From assembly GCA_001874305.1 (NCBI GenBank), contig MPCU01000005.1:186001-250000 (forward strand): a stretch of 64,000 nucleotides of DNA. The letters run 5' to 3'. Shown here piece after piece: positions 42,749 through 52,205 of this stretch. Position numbers and translations under genes: made by a program. Source of the DNA: Bacteriovorax sp. MedPE-SWde. GTDB taxonomy: Bacteria > Bdellovibrionota > Bacteriovoracia > Bacteriovoracales > Bacteriovoracaceae. The notes beneath the pieces are model-generated. The model did not search any database, was not told the origin of the DNA, and saw only the letters and a program-made list of their open reading frames with translations. Within the stretch, counting starts at the first letter, position 1. Each line of letters begins with the position of its first letter.

Positions 42749-42847
42749 GGTAGTCGGGCTGAGCAAGTGTTTACTGGGTGAACTCCGCCAGGTCGGGAAC
42801 GAAGCAACGGTAACTTTTGTTGCATTGTGTTTATGTTCGGCTGCCCC
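42749..42847 (+). ncRNA. ffs: Signal recognition particle RNA, small (4.5S) type
   Basis: About 99 bases. The 5' segment GGTAGTCGGGC pairs completely (with G-T pairs) with the 3' segment GTTCGGCTGCC. The apical part carries the universal SRP core GGTGAACTCCGCCAGG then TCG-GGAA-CGA, a GGAA tetraloop, and AGCAACGG. It binds Ffh for membrane protein targeting. A T-rich stretch follows, and dnaX is next, a frequent neighbour. The exact ends are inferred from pairing. Confidence 0.92.
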
Positions 42848-42928
42848 TTTTCTATTTGCCTACCCTATTAGAATCCTTTAAATTGATAGAAGCTAAAATG
42901 TAAAAGACATATTAAGTATGGGAGCACC

Positions 42929-44749
42929 ATGTCATACCAGGTATTGGCTCGTCGTTGGCGTCCGCAAAAGTTCGAAGATGTTGTTGGCCAAGGCCATATT
43001 GTAAGATCATTACAAAACTCGTTAAAAGAAGACCGAGTAGGACACGCCTATATCTTCTCTGGAACGAGAGGAATTGGTAAGACTTCTATTGCACGTATAT
43101 TTGCTAAGGCCCTTAGATGTGAAACACGACTTGAGAGTGGTGACGCTTGTGGATCTTGTCGTTCATGCGAAGACTTTAATACTAGCTCTTCAATGAATGT
43201 AATTGAAATTGATGGTGCCTCAAATAATGGTGTCGATGATATCAGAGACCTAATTGGAAATATTCAATACTTACCTTCATCGGGAAAATATAAAGTTTAT
43301 ATTATTGATGAAGTTCATATGCTTTCAACACCGGCCTTTAATGCACTTTTAAAGACACTGGAAGAACCACCTGAACATGCTATTTTTCTTATGGCGACAA
43401 CTGAACCAGAGAAACTTTTGGGAACAGTTTTGTCGAGATGTCAGAGATTTGATTTTAGACATGCTGGAGTTAAAGACCTTGCAGATCATATTAGGAAAGT
43501 TTCTGTAAAAGAGGGAATTGAGTTTGAGCAAGAGATTCTTATTACTGAACTTGCTAAACTTGGTAATGGATCTTTTAGAGATGCTCTATCACTTCTCGAT
43601 CAAGTTTTAAGCTTTTCAACAGATAAGAATATAAGTGAAGAGGTATTCTCACGTTCTCTTGGTGTAGCGAAAACAAGTGCAATAAAGAATATTATAGAAG
43701 GTGTCATAGAGGCAGATGTTCAAAGAATCACTGAAACATACAGAACTATGATTGCTGAAAATGTTTCTCTTAAGAATATCGTAAAGTCACTTCTTGAAAG
43801 TGTTTTCGGGATTATAAGTTCAAAAGATTTTAATGATTATAATAGAGTTTCAGATCGAATCTCAAAAGAAGTCTTTGATAAAGCATCAAGAGCAGAGCTT
43901 TATTGGATATATGAAGTTTTGGCCCAGGATTTTGCTTGGTCATTAACTTCAATCGCTCCAGAGGATGCAACTGAGATTGTAATTAGAAAAGTAGCTCTTC
44001 GAAATGACTTCATTGCAGAGGTAAGCGGAGGTCAGCAGACAAGTTCGGGAAAGCCACAAGCTAGCTCGTCTGAGCTTGAACAGGTAATTGAAGAAGTTGT
44101 TGAAGAAAAGCCTGTTGTACAAGTTCTTGAACAGCCTATTGAGCCAGTTATCGAAGCAGTTAAAGAAGCTAAAGAAGTTGAAGAGATAGTAGAAAAAACC
44201 GTTGAAGCACCAAGGAAGATCGTTATTCCAATCCCTGAGAAGGTTGAGGAGACTGTGAGTGCTGAAGCTGAAAACAAAGTTGAAGAAAAAGAAGTTATAG
44301 ATAATAGTGATAAATCTTGGGAAGGTTTTTTAAATTACCTTACTGGGGTATCACCGGCTTCAAGTTCAAATCTGGAGCAAGGAAATCTCACAAGACCTCT
44401 TGCATATGTAGAGGGAACTGTCGCTGTCTCACTAGGCTTTCCACAAAGTTCAAAGGTTTTCTTTGATTACCTAAATGAAGCGGAAGCATATGAGAAATTG
44501 AAAACGAATATTGCAAAATATTTTGATGTGGAGCTTGAGAAAGTTTCGTTAATTCTGAACTTGGTAAATAAGGCAGAAGCTGAGAAGACAAGTTTTCAAT
44601 CAAAGTTTGAAATTAAAGTTAAAGAAGAAGAAATAGTGAATCAAAATAAAGAAAAAGAAATTGCTTCAGATGAAATGATTAAACATGCTGAAGATATATT
44701 TGGTTCATCAATCGATAAAATCGTTTTAAATGAAAAGAACAGGAGCTAG
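42929..44749 (+). CDS. dnaX: DNA polymerase III subunits gamma/tau
   Basis: 606 residues. It is the clamp-loader ATPase that also tethers polymerase cores. The N-terminus SYQVLARRWRPQKFEDVVGQ, Walker A SGTRGIGKTSIARIFAKAL, zinc-binding Cys (DACGSCRSC), DEVHMLS and the sensor SRCQRFDF are canonical. Residues 370-470 are a low-complexity Glu/Val/Pro-rich linker (VEEVVEEKPVVQVLEQPIEP), followed by a weakly conserved tau tail. No obvious slippery heptamer for a gamma form was found. GGAG precedes the ATG, and ybaB follows after 2 bases. Confidence 0.96.
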   Translation: MSYQVLARRWRPQKFEDVVGQGHIVRSLQNSLKEDRVGHAYIFSGTRGIGKTSIARIFAKALRCETRLESGDACGSCRSCEDFNTSSSMNVIEIDGASNNGVDDIRDLIGNIQYLPSSGKYKVYIIDEVHMLSTPAFNALLKTLEEPPEHAIFLMATTEPEKLLGTVLSRCQRFDFRHAGVKDLADHIRKVSVKEGIEFEQEILITELAKLGNGSFRDALSLLDQVLSFSTDKNISEEVFSRSLGVAKTSAIKNIIEGVIEADVQRITETYRTMIAENVSLKNIVKSLLESVFGIISSKDFNDYNRVSDRISKEVFDKASRAELYWIYEVLAQDFAWSLTSIAPEDATEIVIRKVALRNDFIAEVSGGQQTSSGKPQASSSELEQVIEEVVEEKPVVQVLEQPIEPVIEAVKEAKEVEEIVEKTVEAPRKIVIPIPEKVEETVSAEAENKVEEKEVIDNSDKSWEGFLNYLTGVSPASSSNLEQGNLTRPLAYVEGTVAVSLGFPQSSKVFFDYLNEAEAYEKLKTNIAKYFDVELEKVSLILNLVNKAEAEKTSFQSKFEIKVKEEEIVNQNKEKEIASDEMIKHAEDIFGSSIDKIVLNEKNRS

Positions 44750-44751
44750 TT

Positions 44752-45066
44752 ATGGCAAAAGGTATGAATAACTTAATGAAGCAAGCACAAATGATGCAAC
44801 AGAAAATTGCAACATTACAAAAAGAACTTGAGACTAGAGAGCTTGAGGTTTCTGCTGGTGGTGGCGCTGTAAAAATTAAAATAAATGGAAAGCAAGAAAT
44901 ACTAGAGATGAAAATTGATAAGGATGCAGTAGATCCTGAAGATGTTGAAACGCTAGAAGATCTAGTGCTAGCAGCAGTAAATCAAGCAGTAAAAGAATCA
45001 CAAGACATGGTTTCTTCTGCTATGAATAAAGTTACTGGTGGTATGAATATCCCTGGAATGTTTTAG
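44752..45066 (+). CDS. ybaB: YbaB/EbfC nucleoid-associated protein
   Basis: 104 residues, the family length. It opens with MNNLMKQAQMMQQKIATLQK, a coiled-coil helix, and contains the hallmark VSAGGGAVKIKINGKQEI and a C-terminal helix ending near MNIPGMF. YbaB proteins bind DNA as dimers. The dnaX-ybaB-recR order is conserved across many bacteria, which secures the call. Confidence 0.95.
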   Translation: MAKGMNNLMKQAQMMQQKIATLQKELETRELEVSAGGGAVKIKINGKQEILEMKIDKDAVDPEDVETLEDLVLAAVNQAVKESQDMVSSAMNKVTGGMNIPGMF

Positions 45067-45079
45067 TCTCGAGGCTTAA

Positions 45080-45673
45080 GTGAAGTTACCTGATAAAATC
45101 TTAAATGTAGTTGATATGTTTGCTAAAATCCCTGGAATTGGGGAAAAGACGGCACTTCGTAATGTACTACAGTTAACAAAGTGGTCTGAAAAGGAACTTG
45201 AAACATTTGCTAATGTTTTAAATGAACTTGGAACTCTACAAAACTGTCAGGAATGCGGTACTTTTGCTGATGATTCAATTTGTGGAATTTGTAATGATGT
45301 CCACAGAAAGAAATCACAAGAGCTTTGTGTTGTTGAAACGATTACTGATTGTTTAGCAATTGAGAGAAGTGGTCAGTATCGTGGCCTTTACCACATTCTA
45401 GGAGGAGTTTTAAATCCTCTTCTTGGTGTGGGGCCAGATGAGCTAAGATTAAATAAGTTAGCTCAAAGAGTAAAAGACTTGAATGTTCAGAGTCTTGTAT
45501 TGGCCATCAGTCCTTCTGTTGAAGGAGATGCTACTAGTAGTTATATTAAAGGGCTTTTGCCTGAAGATGTGCAAGTTGATAGAATCGGGTTTGGAATTCC
45601 AATGGGTGGAAATCTTGATTACTTAGATTCAATGACAATTTCAAAAGCATTGGAAAATAGAAGAAAAATGTAG
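45080..45673 (+). CDS. recR: Recombination mediator protein RecR
   Basis: 197 residues; GTG start with GAGG at 45071-45074. RecR acts with RecO to load RecA at single-strand gaps. The N-terminal helix-hairpin-helix (FAKIPGIGEKTALRNVLQL), the Cys4 zinc finger (CQECGTF...CGICND) and the Toprim domain (ELCVVETITDCLAIERSGQY, ILGGVLNPLLGVGPDELR) are present in order. Co-transcribed with dnaX and ybaB. Confidence 0.96.
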   Translation: MKLPDKILNVVDMFAKIPGIGEKTALRNVLQLTKWSEKELETFANVLNELGTLQNCQECGTFADDSICGICNDVHRKKSQELCVVETITDCLAIERSGQYRGLYHILGGVLNPLLGVGPDELRLNKLAQRVKDLNVQSLVLAISPSVEGDATSSYIKGLLPEDVQVDRIGFGIPMGGNLDYLDSMTISKALENRRKM

Positions 45674-45681
45674 GAGATAAA

Positions 45682-46176
45682 ATGGATAACATGGAGTTAG
45701 TTATTCATAGCTTTTTTAAAGAATACGCCGGGCTCGAAGGGATTGATAACGCAGCTATCATAATCTCTAGAAGAGATGGTGTACCTCTTTATAGTTATAA
45801 AGAATTTGATTCAAATTGGAATGATTCTACTGTTGGAGCACTTGTTGGGGGTATCTGGCAAGCGGCGGAAACATTAACACAGTTTATTCCAAATGATGAA
45901 AATGAAGAATTTAGATTTTCATATGAAACTTCATCGCGCGGTATTTTTATTGTAGAACTTTGCGGTGATTTTGAACCTTTATATTTGAGCTTTATTTATT
46001 TCGATATGCTTAACCCTGCAAAAATGAAAGCGAGGGTAAGGTCACTAGAAAGTAAGCTAACGTCTTATATCGAAGAAAAGTTAGAGAATAACTTTCAATC
46101 AAATGATGAGATATTCTTATTTAATGAAATTTCAGATGATGAAATGGATGACTTATTTTCTAATGTTGTTAGTTAA
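45682..46176 (+). CDS. mglB: MglB-like Roadblock/LC7 protein, presumed MglA GAP
   Basis: 164 residues. It has the Roadblock layout: an N-terminal helix, AAIIISRRDGVPLYSY (the 'xxVxxxDGxxI' strand-turn), a helix with GGIWQAAETL, then strands. The C-terminal tail FNEISDDEMDDLFS closely matches the tail of Myxococcus MglB as I remember it (FAEISDDDIDNLFS). MglB homodimers stimulate GTP hydrolysis by MglA and mark one cell pole. The gene sits 18 bases before mglA. The Roadblock core is quite divergent, so GAP activity is inferred. Confidence 0.75.
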   Translation: MDNMELVIHSFFKEYAGLEGIDNAAIIISRRDGVPLYSYKEFDSNWNDSTVGALVGGIWQAAETLTQFIPNDENEEFRFSYETSSRGIFIVELCGDFEPLYLSFIYFDMLNPAKMKARVRSLESKLTSYIEEKLENNFQSNDEIFLFNEISDDEMDDLFSNVVS

Positions 46177-46194
46177 TAAAGACTTGGAGGAAAA

Positions 46195-46788
46195 ATGTCT
46201 TTTGTAAATTATAATACAAAAGAGATCAATTGTAAGATTGTGTATTACGGACCTGGTTTAGGTGGTAAGACAACAAATATACAGCATGTTTATCAAAAAA
46301 CAGCGGGTGGGAATAAGGGAGAAATGGTCTCTCTAAATTCTGAAAATGAGAGAACAATATTCTTTGATTTTCTACCTTTAGATCTTGGTGAAATAAGAGG
46401 CTTTAGAACAAGGTTTCATCTCTATACTGTTCCTGGACAAGTTTTCTATGAGTCTTCTCGTAAGCTTATCTTGAGAGGCGTTGACGGCGTAGTATTCGTT
46501 GCTGATAGCCAAGTTGAAAGAATGGAAGCAAATATTGAAAGCTTAAAGAGTTTAGAAAATAATCTCGCTGAACAAGGTTATGATATTGAAAATATCCCTC
46601 TTGTTCTTCAATGGAATAAAAGAGATCTTCCAAATGTTTCAGCAGTTGAAGATTTAAATCTTACTTTAAATAGGTTTAAGCGTCCTGCATACGAAGGTAT
46701 TGCGACGGAAGGACCTGGTGTTTTTGAAACACTGAAAATGATTAGTAAATTAGTTTTAATGAACTTGAAAGGCGGACTAGGAGACTAG
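46195..46788 (+). CDS. mglA: Ras-like GTPase MglA (cell polarity/motility)
   Basis: 197 residues, the length of Myxococcus MglA. It begins [20 protein letters not shown], with P-loop [10 protein letters not shown], switch [18 protein letters not shown] (PGQ instead of DxxGQ, as in MglA), and the guanine motif WNKRDLP. MglA-GTP sets front-rear polarity in myxobacteria and is needed for prey invasion in Bdellovibrio. Together with the upstream MglB-like gene this is a polarity module. GGAGG lies just before the ATG. The 3' end overlaps the convergent hydrolase gene by 12 bases. Confidence 0.95.
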   Translation: MSFVNYNTKEINCKIVYYGPGLGGKTTNIQHVYQKTAGGNKGEMVSLNSENERTIFFDFLPLDLGEIRGFRTRFHLYTVPGQVFYESSRKLILRGVDGVVFVADSQVERMEANIESLKSLENNLAEQGYDIENIPLVLQWNKRDLPNVSAVEDLNLTLNRFKRPAYEGIATEGPGVFETLKMISKLVLMNLKGGLGD

Positions 46789-46791
46789 TCC
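46774..46791. other. Hairpin at the overlapping ends of mglA and the hydrolase gene
   Basis: GGACTAG (46774-46780), loop GAGA, CTAGTCC (46785-46791). The stem spans both stop codons of the convergent pair. No T tract follows on either strand, so if it ends transcription it is not a standard intrinsic terminator. Confidence 0.5.
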
Positions 46792-48066
46792 CCTATAGTG
46801 TAAAAATATAATGAGGGACTCAAGCAACGCCTCTTGGCAGAAAAAGCTAGATCTCGTTCCAACTAAGTGATGCCCTCTCATTATCCCAAGGTTTATACCT
46901 CTATCGAAATAGTAAGGATAAAGAGAATTCTCGGCATCTACAACACCATCATTCTTCATCGTACTTTTAAAAATAGCTTTTGTTAAAACCATCCATAAGT
47001 GACTTTCATACCACTCACTCTCAAAGCCCAGTGCCGTATAAAATAAATTTTCTGGTAGTTCATTATGATTCTTTCTAAGCCATGGCCTTTGGTAAGTAGA
47101 AGATATTGATTGCTGAAATTCTTTCGCTAGAATATCGTCACTTCTATTATCAAGGAGCTTATACATTTTAGTATCAGAAAAATTATGCACATTATTTAGG
47201 AACTTGATTACTTTATGGTTTAAGTGATCTGATCCCATAATTGGAGATGCAATAGTTGAAATCCCTAAGATTTTGTCATTAGCAAGCTCTGTATTTTCTT
47301 TGAGGTAGTGAAGAGCATCTAGGCCACCTTTTGAATAACAGATCAGCCAAAGCTTTTCATTGGGATGTTTTTCAACATACTCGTCGATTTGTTCTTTTAG
47401 AAGCTTCGAATTATGTGAGCATGCCTTGAATCCATTAACTTTTGGAGCAAAGTATTTTATCCCTGTCTTATCTTGTAAGTGCTGAGCGGCCCTCTCAAAA
47501 GCAGCAGAAGAGAAGAGTTCATTAAAAACTCCTGGAATCAATACTAGTGTACATTTAATCTCGGGAACAGTTAGCAGAGGCTTATGTTCAGGGTAGTAAT
47601 GTGAGTACTCCATTTCATCATAAATACACTTGAAGATCTCTTCTTCATCATATTCATCAATATCATTTAATTGTTGTACTCGTTTGAGAATACTTCTTTG
47701 AGCGGGAGTAAGCTCTTCGTTATCTCCCTTTGAGGTAAAGTCGACTATTGAATGGATATACTTTACTGAAGACCTTCCTATCCATACTCCAGAGTTTAAT
47801 AAATTACGAAGTAGAAATATTGCTTCTTTTGGAGTTGGTCTTTCTTTTAGGCCCTGTACTTTTAATTGGAGATCTTTTTTAGACAATCGAGATGCACTCT
47901 TAAGAAAGCTCTTAGATCTGACAATACGAGACCTATACTCAGAAGTACGTCTCTTGAGAGTATTAATTTTGTCATAGAATTTTCTATTTAATCTAATATC
48001 TAAATCAGTCATATATATTGAAGAAATCCTTTCAAAACCTTTTTTCAGGGAGTAAAATTTTGTCAT
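46777..48066 (-). CDS. Alpha/beta hydrolase, lipase-like
   Basis: About 429 residues from the ATG at 48066; upstream ATGs overlap mtnP, and no start has a clear ribosome-binding site, so the N-terminus is uncertain. The first 170 residues are basic and helical. Then comes a hydrolase core: [16 protein letters not shown], a nucleophile elbow [14 protein letters not shown] (Ser in C-Y-S-K-G, the first Gly of GxSxG replaced), DGVVDAENS for the acid and RGHHLVG for the His. It is probably an esterase or lipase acting on an unknown lipid; no signal peptide is seen. It is convergent with mglA and divergent from mtnP. Confidence 0.72.
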   Translation of the reverse strand: MTKFYSLKKGFERISSIYMTDLDIRLNRKFYDKINTLKRRTSEYRSRIVRSKSFLKSASRLSKKDLQLKVQGLKERPTPKEAIFLLRNLLNSGVWIGRSSVKYIHSIVDFTSKGDNEELTPAQRSILKRVQQLNDIDEYDEEEIFKCIYDEMEYSHYYPEHKPLLTVPEIKCTLVLIPGVFNELFSSAAFERAAQHLQDKTGIKYFAPKVNGFKACSHNSKLLKEQIDEYVEKHPNEKLWLICYSKGGLDALHYLKENTELANDKILGISTIASPIMGSDHLNHKVIKFLNNVHNFSDTKMYKLLDNRSDDILAKEFQQSISSTYQRPWLRKNHNELPENLFYTALGFESEWYESHLWMVLTKAIFKSTMKNDGVVDAENSLYPYYFDRGINLGIMRGHHLVGTRSSFFCQEALLESLIIFLHYRGLVS

Positions 48067-48103
48067 TGATGAAATAGATAAGTCAAATTTTGGAGAGGAT
48101 CTC

Positions 48104-48943
48104 ATGCAAAAGTTAGGTATCATAGGCGGAAGTGGAGTCTATTCTTTAGAAAATATAAAGATTGTTGCAGAGCATATTGTTGATACTCCTTTTGGTAAGC
48201 CTAGTGACGCTGTTATTCAGGCAGAGATAAATGGAGCCGAAGTTTATTTTATGCCGCGTCATGGACGAGGTCATAGTATTCTCCCAAGTGAAGTAAATTA
48301 TAGAGCGAATATCTTTGCTCTAAAAACATTTGATGTTGATGTGATCGTTAGTGTTTCAGCTGTTGGTTCTTTGAAAGAGGAACATGCACCTACTCACTTT
48401 GTACTTCCGGACCAGTTCATAGATTGGACAAAGGGTGGAAGGCAGAGAACATTCTTTGGTGATGGGATTGTTGCACATGTATCAACTGCCTATCCTATTA
48501 ATAAAACACTTCAAGAAAGAATACATGAAAACTGTTCAAAGTTAGATATTAAGGCCCACAAAGGTGGAAGCTACATATGTATTGAAGGACCTCAGTTCTC
48601 TTCAAGAGCTGAGTCAGAACTATATAGATCGTTTGGAGCAGATATAATTGGTATGACAAATGTTCCCGAGTCTTATTTAGCGAAAGAGGCGGGAATGGCC
48701 TATGCAACTATTGCAATGGTTACTGACTATGATTGTTGGAAAGAAGAGCATGTTGAAGTTGAATCAGTAATGGCGGTTATGAAGACAAATAACGAGACAA
48801 TTCAAAAACTTATGATGACTCTTGTTCCTGATCTTGTTAAAAACCCAATAGAATTCAGAAAAGAGAATGCCGTAGGTGTAATGACTCCAGAAAATCTATG
48901 GACTGAAGAACAAAGTAAATGGATGAAGGTTCTACTAAAATAA
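48104..48943 (+). CDS. mtnP: S-methyl-5'-thioadenosine phosphorylase
   Basis: 279 residues. It phosphorolyses methylthioadenosine in methionine salvage. The signatures LGIIGGSGVY, the phosphate-binding MPRHGRGHSILPSEVNYRAN, and the substrate strand CIEGPQFSSRAESELYR then DIIGMTNVPE are complete. The MTA-specific features (His in RHG, Met in GMTN) match MtnP rather than purine nucleoside phosphorylase. GGAGAGG precedes the ATG. Its stop overlaps the rsmH start. Confidence 0.94.
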   Translation: MQKLGIIGGSGVYSLENIKIVAEHIVDTPFGKPSDAVIQAEINGAEVYFMPRHGRGHSILPSEVNYRANIFALKTFDVDVIVSVSAVGSLKEEHAPTHFVLPDQFIDWTKGGRQRTFFGDGIVAHVSTAYPINKTLQERIHENCSKLDIKAHKGGSYICIEGPQFSSRAESELYRSFGADIIGMTNVPESYLAKEAGMAYATIAMVTDYDCWKEEHVEVESVMAVMKTNNETIQKLMMTLVPDLVKNPIEFRKENAVGVMTPENLWTEEQSKWMKVLLK

Positions 48944-49947
48944 TGACTTATACTTCTCACTACTCAGTATTAAAAAAAGAATGTCTCGATAGCATGTATG
49001 CTGATTGGGAAGAATCTAATGAAGAAAACCTTCTTTTTGCAGACTTAACTTTTGGTGGAGGTGGTCACTCACTTGCCATTGTTGAAAGAGATAAGAGAGC
49101 AAACTTAATTTCTTTTGATCAAGATCCTGATGCATTAGCAAATGGAAGAAAGTTAATTAAAGAAAAAGGTTTTGAAGATAGACATCACCTTGTTGATTCA
49201 AACTTTTGTCACTTTGGCGAAGTCGTTAAGGGTCAGTATCAGGAGCTTGTAGATAAGTGTGGTGGATTTTCTGCAATACTTATGGACTTGGGAGTTTCGA
49301 GTCATCACTTCGACGAAGGTAATCGAGGATTTTCATTTAGAGTTGATGCTCCACTAGATATGAGAATGGATAGTGATAATGATGAAGTACCAACTGCACA
49401 GCATATAGTTAATACTTACAGTGAGATAGAACTAGAAAGAATATTCAAAGAATTTGGTGAAGAAAAATTCTCAAAAAGAATTGCTAAAAAGATTGCTGAA
49501 CAGCGAGAAGAGAAGCCAATTGAAACAACTTTTGAATTAGCTGAGCTCGTTAAATATTGTTATCCGATTAAGTTAAGGTATGGACGTATTAATCCGGCCA
49601 CTAAAACATTTCAAGCACTGAGAATAGAAGTTAATAGAGAATTACACGTATTGTCCGAGGTTATTCCTCAGATAATACCTTTATTGAAAATTAATGGTAA
49701 AATATGTGTAATAAGCTTTCACTCTCTTGAAGATCGTATTGTGAAACACGAGTTTAAGAAGATTGAAAAAAATAGTGTTGATAGTGAAGACGAAATATAT
49801 GAAGTCGTCACAAAGAAACCAATTGTACCGGGAGAGGTTGAGCTAGATGAAAATCCTCGATCACGAAGTGCAAAACTAAGAGTTATAAAAAGAGTAAGTG
49901 AGCGTAAAGTAAAAAATAAGTATGCGAAGTTTTCCACGGTTAAATAG
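48943..49947 (+). CDS. rsmH: 16S rRNA (cytosine-1402-N4)-methyltransferase
   Basis: 334 residues from the ATG at 48943 (MTYTSHYSVLKKECL), overlapping the mtnP stop; an in-frame ATG at 48919 would add an eight-residue tail with no homology. Also known as mraW. The SAM motif ADLTFGGGGHSLAIVERD, ILMDLGVSSHHFDEGNRGFSF, and LRIEVNRELHVL then ISFHSLEDRIVK are typical. It is the first gene of the division/cell-wall cluster here; mraZ, which usually precedes it, is not present. Confidence 0.95.
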   Translation: MTYTSHYSVLKKECLDSMYADWEESNEENLLFADLTFGGGGHSLAIVERDKRANLISFDQDPDALANGRKLIKEKGFEDRHHLVDSNFCHFGEVVKGQYQELVDKCGGFSAILMDLGVSSHHFDEGNRGFSFRVDAPLDMRMDSDNDEVPTAQHIVNTYSEIELERIFKEFGEEKFSKRIAKKIAEQREEKPIETTFELAELVKYCYPIKLRYGRINPATKTFQALRIEVNRELHVLSEVIPQIIPLLKINGKICVISFHSLEDRIVKHEFKKIEKNSVDSEDEIYEVVTKKPIVPGEVELDENPRSRSAKLRVIKRVSERKVKNKYAKFSTVK

Positions 49948-49957
49948 GAGATTTTAA

Positions 49958-50284
49958 GTGGCCTCAAGGACGAGATCTAAGAAAACAGTAAAGAAAAGCC
50001 CAATTAAAGAAAAGCTAAAGTCAGTTTTCTTTAGTGCTCAAGGACTACCGATTGTTCTGAGTTTGGTTCTTATAACTATTCTTTTCGTATTATTTAGAAT
50101 GAAGGGTGTTGAAATGAATTATCAACTATCTTCGATTTCTAAAGATATTGAAAAAGTAAAAGTTGAAGGAAAAGAATTAAAGGCGAAAAAAGCAAAATTG
50201 CTATCGGTTAACAATTTAAGAAAAATGGCAAAGAGCTATAAGCTTCAACAGCCGAAACAGAAACAAATTATTGTAATACCGTAG
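49958..50284 (+). CDS. ftsL: FtsL-like cell division protein
   Basis: 108 residues; GTG start with AGGAG 7 bases upstream. A basic cytoplasmic tail (1-30), one membrane helix (about 31-48) and a periplasmic coiled coil (about 52-95) give the bitopic FtsL layout. FtsL sequences are poorly conserved; the call rests on topology and its fixed place between rsmH and ftsI. With FtsB and FtsQ it activates septal peptidoglycan synthesis. Confidence 0.82.
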   Translation: MASRTRSKKTVKKSPIKEKLKSVFFSAQGLPIVLSLVLITILFVLFRMKGVEMNYQLSSISKDIEKVKVEGKELKAKKAKLLSVNNLRKMAKSYKLQQPKQKQIIVIP

Positions 50285-50288
50285 GTTC

Positions 50289-52205
50289 ATGGAAGAAATA
50301 GAAAAGAAGAGAATTAAAATAGCCTTTTGTATATTCGCAGTCGCATTTACTGCAATATTCTTCAAGGCCTTTAAAGTTCAAGTCATTGATAAACAAGCTC
50401 TACTTACTAGAGCGAAAAGACAATTCTTTAGAGAAAGAAAGGTCTTTCCACGTCGTGGTCATATTTACGATAGAAGTGGAAATCCTCTAGCTATCAATAT
50501 CAGAACTTACAGTATCTTTGTTATTCCTAAAAATATTGAAGACAAGGGAGCTTTTAAAAAGCTCGCTAAAGCAATTCCTCATTTAACTTTAGATAAAATA
50601 AAAAGAAGAATGAAGAATAGGAAGCGCTTTACCTGGGTCGCAAGAAAAGTTGAACTTACAACTGAACAGCTAGAATCTATTAAAAAAATTAAGGGGATTT
50701 ACACGGAAGTAATTCCTAAAAGACTTTATCCGAACCATGAACTTGCATCACAAACTCTAGGTTTTGTAGGACTTGATAATAATGGTCTATCTGGAATAGA
50801 GCATAGATTTGATAAAGAATTGAGAGGGGAACCTCAAATTATAAAGTACCTTATTGATAATAAGGGAAGACCTGTTCGCTACGTTAGTCAAAACAATGGA
50901 GATAGATCTCTTGACCTCCATTTAAGTATTGATAAGGAAGTACAAGCAGTTGCAGAAAAAGCACTTAAAGAAGCAGTTGAAGGTGTTGATGCCTTTAGAG
51001 GTGGAGTTGGTGTAATGAATGCTGAAACTGGGGAAGTCATTGCGATTGCAAACTACCCTTCTTTTGATCCAAACGATTTAAGTAGCTCGAAGAATACTCA
51101 TCGAAAGCTCTCGTTTGTAAGTGATCCTTTTGAGCCAGGATCGACGTTTAAAGTTTTAACCGTAGCTTCTGCATTAGAAAATAAAATAGTACGACCAGAA
51201 ACAAATTACTACTGTGAACAAGGTCGATTAAAAGTAGAAGACCATATAATATCGGAAGCAGAATCTAGAAAGAAATTTGAATGGCTATCTGTTACAGATA
51301 TTATTAAATATAGTTCTAATGTTGGAACAACAAAAATTGCATTTGATTTAACCTTTCCAAAACTTAAAAATACTCTTGATAAGTTTAAAGTTGGTCATAA
51401 GACAGGGATTGAAATACCTGCTGAGTCCAGAGGTATTTTTACAAGTGATAAGAATGTTTCACCTCTTTCTTTAAGTAATATTAGTTTTGGTCAGGGAGTT
51501 GCAACCACTGGTATTCAGATGCTCGCAGCGTATGCAGCTATTGCGAATGGTGGTAATTACGTTAAGCCGACAATCCTAAAAGTTAAAGATAGAAAAAAGG
51601 TTGAAAAAACGAGAATCATGTCTGAACAAACAGCTAAAGAGTTAACAGACATGATGTTACAAACTGTTGAAAGTGGTACAGGATCGAAAGGAAAAATTAG
51701 ATATTTTAAAATTGCAGCGAAGACAAGTACAGCGCAAAGATCAGATGGAACAGGTCGATACAGTGGTTATGTTCCTGGATTCCTAGGATTCCCTGTAGAT
51801 GTGGACAGTAAGTTTGTTGTATATTCATATATTGATAATCCAGCACCAGGGAAACCGTATTACGGAAATCTCGTTGCAGGGCCAGTCTTTAGAAAAGTAA
51901 CTGAGTTCTTATTATTTAAAAATAAAGAGTTTCAAAAACTTGCGGATGATAAGTCCTATAAGAATGAAGATGCGTTTGACTCTGTTAAATTAAAGCAATC
52001 ATCTAAGCGAAATACTGGATCAGGAAATGTTCCAAATTTTATAGGATTGGATAAGAAATCTGCTTCAAAACTAGCTGAAAAAATGGGTGTTGATTTAAGT
52101 CATTCTGGTATTGGCGTTGTTAAATCTCAGTCATTAGATGCAGGGACTGTTTTATCAAAAGATGCCACTGTTAGGTTGAAATACGCACCTCCTACTTATG
52201 AATAA
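50289..52205 (+). CDS. ftsI: Septal peptidoglycan transpeptidase (PBP3) with PASTA domain
   Basis: 638 residues. An N-terminal anchor helix (about 9-28), the pedestal domain starting RGHIYDRSGNPLAI, and the transpeptidase domain with catalytic Ser285 in GSTFK, the SSN box in YSSNVGT and KTST near residue 479. One PASTA repeat closes the protein (about 575-638, VPNFIGLDKKSASKLAEKMG). A PASTA end is absent from E. coli FtsI but common in Gram-positives and in delta/bdello groups. It overlaps murE by 8 bases. Confidence 0.95.
   Translation: MEEIEKKRIKIAFCIFAVAFTAIFFKAFKVQVIDKQALLTRAKRQFFRERKVFPRRGHIYDRSGNPLAINIRTYSIFVIPKNIEDKGAFKKLAKAIPHLTLDKIKRRMKNRKRFTWVARKVELTTEQLESIKKIKGIYTEVIPKRLYPNHELASQTLGFVGLDNNGLSGIEHRFDKELRGEPQIIKYLIDNKGRPVRYVSQNNGDRSLDLHLSIDKEVQAVAEKALKEAVEGVDAFRGGVGVMNAETGEVIAIANYPSFDPNDLSSSKNTHRKLSFVSDPFEPGSTFKVLTVASALENKIVRPETNYYCEQGRLKVEDHIISEAESRKKFEWLSVTDIIKYSSNVGTTKIAFDLTFPKLKNTLDKFKVGHKTGIEIPAESRGIFTSDKNVSPLSLSNISFGQGVATTGIQMLAAYAAIANGGNYVKPTILKVKDRKKVEKTRIMSEQTAKELTDMMLQTVESGTGSKGKIRYFKIAAKTSTAQRSDGTGRYSGYVPGFLGFPVDVDSKFVVYSYIDNPAPGKPYYGNLVAGPVFRKVTEFLLFKNKEFQKLADDKSYKNEDAFDSVKLKQSSKRNTGSGNVPNFIGLDKKSASKLAEKMGVDLSHSGIGVVKSQSLDAGTVLSKDATVRLKYAPPTYE

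Noticed and set aside
42929-44749. Programmed frameshift in dnaX producing a gamma subunit
   Set aside because: No A-AAA-AAG heptamer followed by a stem-loop was seen in the expected region.
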